From the NCBI RefSeq assembly GCF_900114455.1, contig NZ_FOTC01000009.1:62001-126000 (forward strand): a stretch of 64,000 bases of DNA, in the 5' to 3' direction. Every line of letters starts with the position of its first letter. Position 1 is the stretch's first letter. Under the pieces are notes generated by a model, which was not told the origin of the DNA, did no database searches, and saw only the letters and a list, made by a program, of their open reading frames with translations. Below are positions 61,817 through 64,000 of this stretch, piece after piece. Source of the stretch: Halogranum rubrum (GTDB lineage: Archaea > Halobacteriota > Halobacteria > Halobacteriales > Haloferacaceae). The position numbers were made by a program, and so were the translations under genes.

Positions 61817-62833
61817 ATGGACCCCGTCGAAACCGTAGTCGCAGCTGACGCGGCGAGCATCTCTCCTGACGAGGTGTGCGTCCTCGTCCCGACCTACGAC
61901 GAGGCCGAGACTATCGGCGGCGTCATCGCCGGATTTCGGCGGGAGGGGTTTACGAACGTGCTCGTCGTCGACGGCGGATCGACGGACGGCACCAGAGATA
62001 TCGCCACCGAGCACGGTGCTCGCGTCGTCGTCCAATCCGGCTCTGGGAAGGGACAGGCCGTCCGCGAGGCACTCGACTACGTCGACGTGGACTACGTGTT
62101 GATGGTCGACGGCGACGGGACGTATCGACCGGAAGACGCCGCTCTGATGCTCGAACCGCTCGCAGAGGGGTACGAACACGTCATCGGAGACCGTTTCGCA
62201 GATATGAAGAACGGAGCGATGACTCGGTTGAACAAAGTCGGTAACGGCTTTACGAACCGGGCGTTCTCGCTCATCCACGGCGACGACTATCAGGACATCC
62301 TCAGTGGGTATCGAGCGTTCTCTCGGGAGTCGTTCGAGCGGTTGAACCTCACTGCCGACGGGTTCGGCATCGAGACCCAGATGGCCGTGGAGTGCGCCAA
62401 ACACGGTGTGCGGACCGCAGTCGTCCCCATCACCTATCGCCCGCGACCCGACGGCTCCGATACGAACCTCCACCCGATTCGCGACGGCGGAATCATCTTC
62501 CTCGAACTGTACCGCAGAGCGAAGACGAACAACCCGCTGTTCTACTTCGGGAGCGTCGGGTTCGCGTCGACGTTCGCCGGTCTCCTGTTGGCCGCGTACG
62601 TCGGGTACGAGTGGTTCATCCGCGTCCCCCGCATCTCACACGAAGTGCTCGCCGTCGTCGCAGCCGCCGCTATCCTGTTCGGAGTACAGTTGCTGATGTT
62701 CGGGGTGCTCTCGGATATGATTCTCAGTCTGCACCGCGAGCAGGTCGACCGCCTAGAACAGCTCGAACGGCGTGGTAAATCGGAGTACGAGCACGAGTTC
62801 GAGGGGCGCGACCCGTTCGACGAACCCCGCTAG
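61817..62833 (+). CDS. aglJ: Dolichyl-phosphate hexose transferase AglJ-like glycosyltransferase
   Basis: 338 residues. GT-A domain: VLVPTYDEAETIGGVI, VDGGSTDGTRD, the metal motif DGDGTYRPED and the YQDILSGYRAFSRESF segment characteristic of AglJ and DPM1-like enzymes; two C-terminal helices (about 245-310). In Haloferax volcanii AglJ loads the first hexose on dolichyl phosphate for S-layer N-glycosylation, so it starts the pathway completed by AglB. The basic C-terminal tail is cytosolic. Confidence 0.88.
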   Translation: MDPVETVVAADAASISPDEVCVLVPTYDEAETIGGVIAGFRREGFTNVLVVDGGSTDGTRDIATEHGARVVVQSGSGKGQAVREALDYVDVDYVLMVDGDGTYRPEDAALMLEPLAEGYEHVIGDRFADMKNGAMTRLNKVGNGFTNRAFSLIHGDDYQDILSGYRAFSRESFERLNLTADGFGIETQMAVECAKHGVRTAVVPITYRPRPDGSDTNLHPIRDGGIIFLELYRRAKTNNPLFYFGSVGFASTFAGLLLAAYVGYEWFIRVPRISHEVLAVVAAAAILFGVQLLMFGVLSDMILSLHREQVDRLEQLERRGKSEYEHEFEGRDPFDEPR

Positions 62834-63156
62834 AACGGAAGCATCCCGCGGAGTCGTCCGACGACGTCTGTGGAGGCAGCTTTTCGGTGTTCTTCGAAGA
62901 CAGGATGCAGTACGTTGAGGAGTTCGGTCTCCGTCTCGAAGCGGTCACGGCCGAGTTCGTCCAACGCCCGCGATAGGTCGAGGGTGTTGCCAGAGGCGTC
63001 GCAGGGAACGGCCGTGTCGTCGACGGCGCGGAGAATCTCCGATTGGGTCGCAGGGAACGTGAGGTTCGTCTCGTCGAGGCGGGCGTTCACTGCGGCGATA
63101 CCGAACTCGATCGTATCGGGGGGTGAACTGTCCCCTTGCGGCGGTCTGGCTGCCAT
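62830..63156 (-). CDS. Small haloarchaeal protein, unknown function
   Basis: 108 residues, soluble, helical. The segment ETNLTFPATQSEILRAVDDT recalls DUF5789-like haloarchaeal proteins, from memory and not firmly. Start at 63156 is supported by a TATA-like acttttatcc about 26 nt upstream. Its 3' end overlaps aglJ tail to tail by 4 nt. Confidence 0.62.
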   Translation of the reverse strand: MAARPPQGDSSPPDTIEFGIAAVNARLDETNLTFPATQSEILRAVDDTAVPCDASGNTLDLSRALDELGRDRFETETELLNVLHPVFEEHRKAASTDVVGRLRGMLPF

Positions 63157-63242
63157 CGACACGGCGTTTGGACTGGAAGGATAAAAGTTTCCGGTGACTG
63201 TGGGCAACAGCACTTATCCCATACGACCCCCTTCGGCCGATT

Positions 63243-63452
63243 ATGACCGAGTACACGACGGTCTCCATCCCGAAGGAACTCGCCGAACGTGTCGAAGACA
63301 CTATCGAAGGAACGAGTTTCTCCAGTACGAGTGACCTCGTGCGGTTCCTCTTGCGGAGTATCGTCATCCAGCATCAGCGGTCGGGTCGACTCACCGAGGC
63401 GGAGTTCGAAGAGATTGCAGACCAACTGACCGACCTCGGCTATCTGGAGTAA
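63243..63452 (+). CDS. Ribbon-helix-helix (CopG-type) regulator
   Basis: 69 residues. TTVSIPKELAERVEDTI forms the ribbon and first helix, SSTSDLVRFLLRSI the second: a MetJ/Arc/CopG DNA-binding dimer. The C-terminal helix ends QLTDLGYLE, like the C-terminal motif of the sulfatase-like proteins. A TATA-like cttatccc is about 27 nt upstream. Targets unknown; it lies divergent from the 62830-63156 gene. Confidence 0.88.
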   Translation: MTEYTTVSIPKELAERVEDTIEGTSFSSTSDLVRFLLRSIVIQHQRSGRLTEAEFEEIADQLTDLGYLE

Positions 63453-63459
63453 CGCGTTT

Positions 63460-63936
63460 CTACGCCAACGACTCCTGCGGCGGTTCGGCGTCGAGAACGA
63501 CGAGGTCGACTCGTCGTCCCGCACGGTCGAACGCGGCGTAGGACTGCTCGTCCCACGGCGGCACCGCGACGACCATCACCGCCGCCATATGGTCTCGTTC
63601 GGAAACTTCGAGGCGTCCCTGTGGGTGTGAGATAAACCGAGCACGGCCTTGACCGGCCGGTGTCCCGATGTCCATCCCGAAGACCGCAGAGACGGGCCAC
63701 CCAGCCTCGGGAAGATCGAAGTGCGTCAGTATCGGTGTCTCGCCGTCGACGCCGAGGTCGGTGTCGAATTCCTTGGCTGGCGTCGTCGACAGTGTGACAT
63801 CTAGTGGCTTCGGTTCTGCGTCTTCTGCGAGGCCGAGAAGCACGTCGACGAGGCCGCGTGTGACGTAAACCACACCACAGCTACGTGGTTCACCTGCATA
63901 ACACCGTCGGCAGATTGACGTAAAAATCTCAGACAT
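63460..63936 (-). CDS. JAMM/MPN-like protein with an incomplete metal site
   Basis: 158 residues from ATG 63936, or 137 from a GTG at 63873 (reading MVYVTRGLVDVLL), which looks like the domain start. The motif I-S-H-P-x-G-x-x-x-V-S-x-x-D (FISHPQGRLEVSERD) matches the JAMM pattern HxHx7SxxD except that the first His is Ile. The following VMVVAVPPWDEQSYAAF also suits an MPN core. Active archaeal JAMM enzymes remove ubiquitin-like SAMPs; this one may be inactive. A TATA-like tttaatcta supports the longer form. Assignment is tentative. Confidence 0.55.
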   Translation of the reverse strand: MSEIFTSICRRCYAGEPRSCGVVYVTRGLVDVLLGLAEDAEPKPLDVTLSTTPAKEFDTDLGVDGETPILTHFDLPEAGWPVSAVFGMDIGTPAGQGRARFISHPQGRLEVSERDHMAAVMVVAVPPWDEQSYAAFDRAGRRVDLVVLDAEPPQESLA

Positions 63937-64000
63937 TCTTTACTTCAATCATAGATTAAATGGCCGTAATGGTTGCTTACTTACGGTTCTTGACGTTGTG
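63937..64000. promoter_or_regulatory. Upstream region of the JAMM-like gene
   Basis: Contains the AT-rich TATA-like element (minus-strand tttaatcta, about 63953-63961) and an inverted repeat ccgtaa-(11 nt)-ttacgg at 63964-63986 just upstream of it. Nothing else is seen before the window edge. Confidence 0.4.

Overview
The window is chromosomal DNA of a halophilic archaeon (class Halobacteria; probably Haloferax-like, order Haloferacales). The proteins are very rich in Asp and Glu, GC content is high and third positions favour G/C. Many genes have a TATA element 24-31 nt before the start codon, as expected of leaderless archaeal transcripts. Haloarchaea-specific small families (UPF0212/DUF555, DUF7556-like, HEWD, rubrerythrin-like ribbon) and archaeal N-glycosylation genes (aglB, aglJ) are present. 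No rRNA, tRNA, CRISPR array or transposase gene was seen. Gene density is high, with many ATGA overlaps.

Region 1 (1-22 kb) is housekeeping and mixed: UPF0212, an HTH-CBS regulator with a palindrome at its promoter, purM, an aldehyde dehydrogenase/thiamine-pyrophosphate enzyme pair, a TraB/M50 protease pair, a glycerate 2-kinase, a membrane-anchored ArsR-type regulator, a DUF151 nuclease-like protein, a thioesterase, ilvA, an HtrA-like protease, ileS, and an archaemetzincin-like protein whose HExxH motif has become KQVGH.

Region 2 (22-37 kb) is a glycerol and dihydroxyacetone utilisation locus. It holds a short glpA paralogue, the operon glpA-glpB-glpC, and the divergent pair glpK and a membrane protein (putative glycerol facilitator). 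An Orc1/Cdc6-like ATPase with an altered Walker B, the PTS carrier HPr, and the PTS-type dihydroxyacetone kinase dhaK-dhaL-dhaM follow. A TTTACYGGTA motif lies about 14 nt upstream of the TATA element on both sides of the 663-nt glpA/glpK intergenic region, so one regulator may control both transcripts. Phosphoglycolate phosphatase and cutA lie beyond it.

Region 3 (39-63 kb) is a surface-glycan and N-glycosylation region. It holds aglB (oligosaccharyltransferase) translationally coupled to a DUF368 membrane protein, family 2 and family 4 glycosyltransferases, aglJ, a Wzx-type flippase, a PAP2 phosphatase, four alkaline-phosphatase/sulfatase superfamily proteins, an arylsulfotransferase-like propeller and a Tat-exported heparinase II/III-type protein. 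Together these suggest assembly and extracellular remodelling of a possibly sulfated or phosphorylated glycan, with DUF368 and PAP2 as candidates for recycling the dolichol carrier. The window ends with a ribbon-helix-helix protein and a JAMM/MPN-like protein that lacks one metal-binding His.
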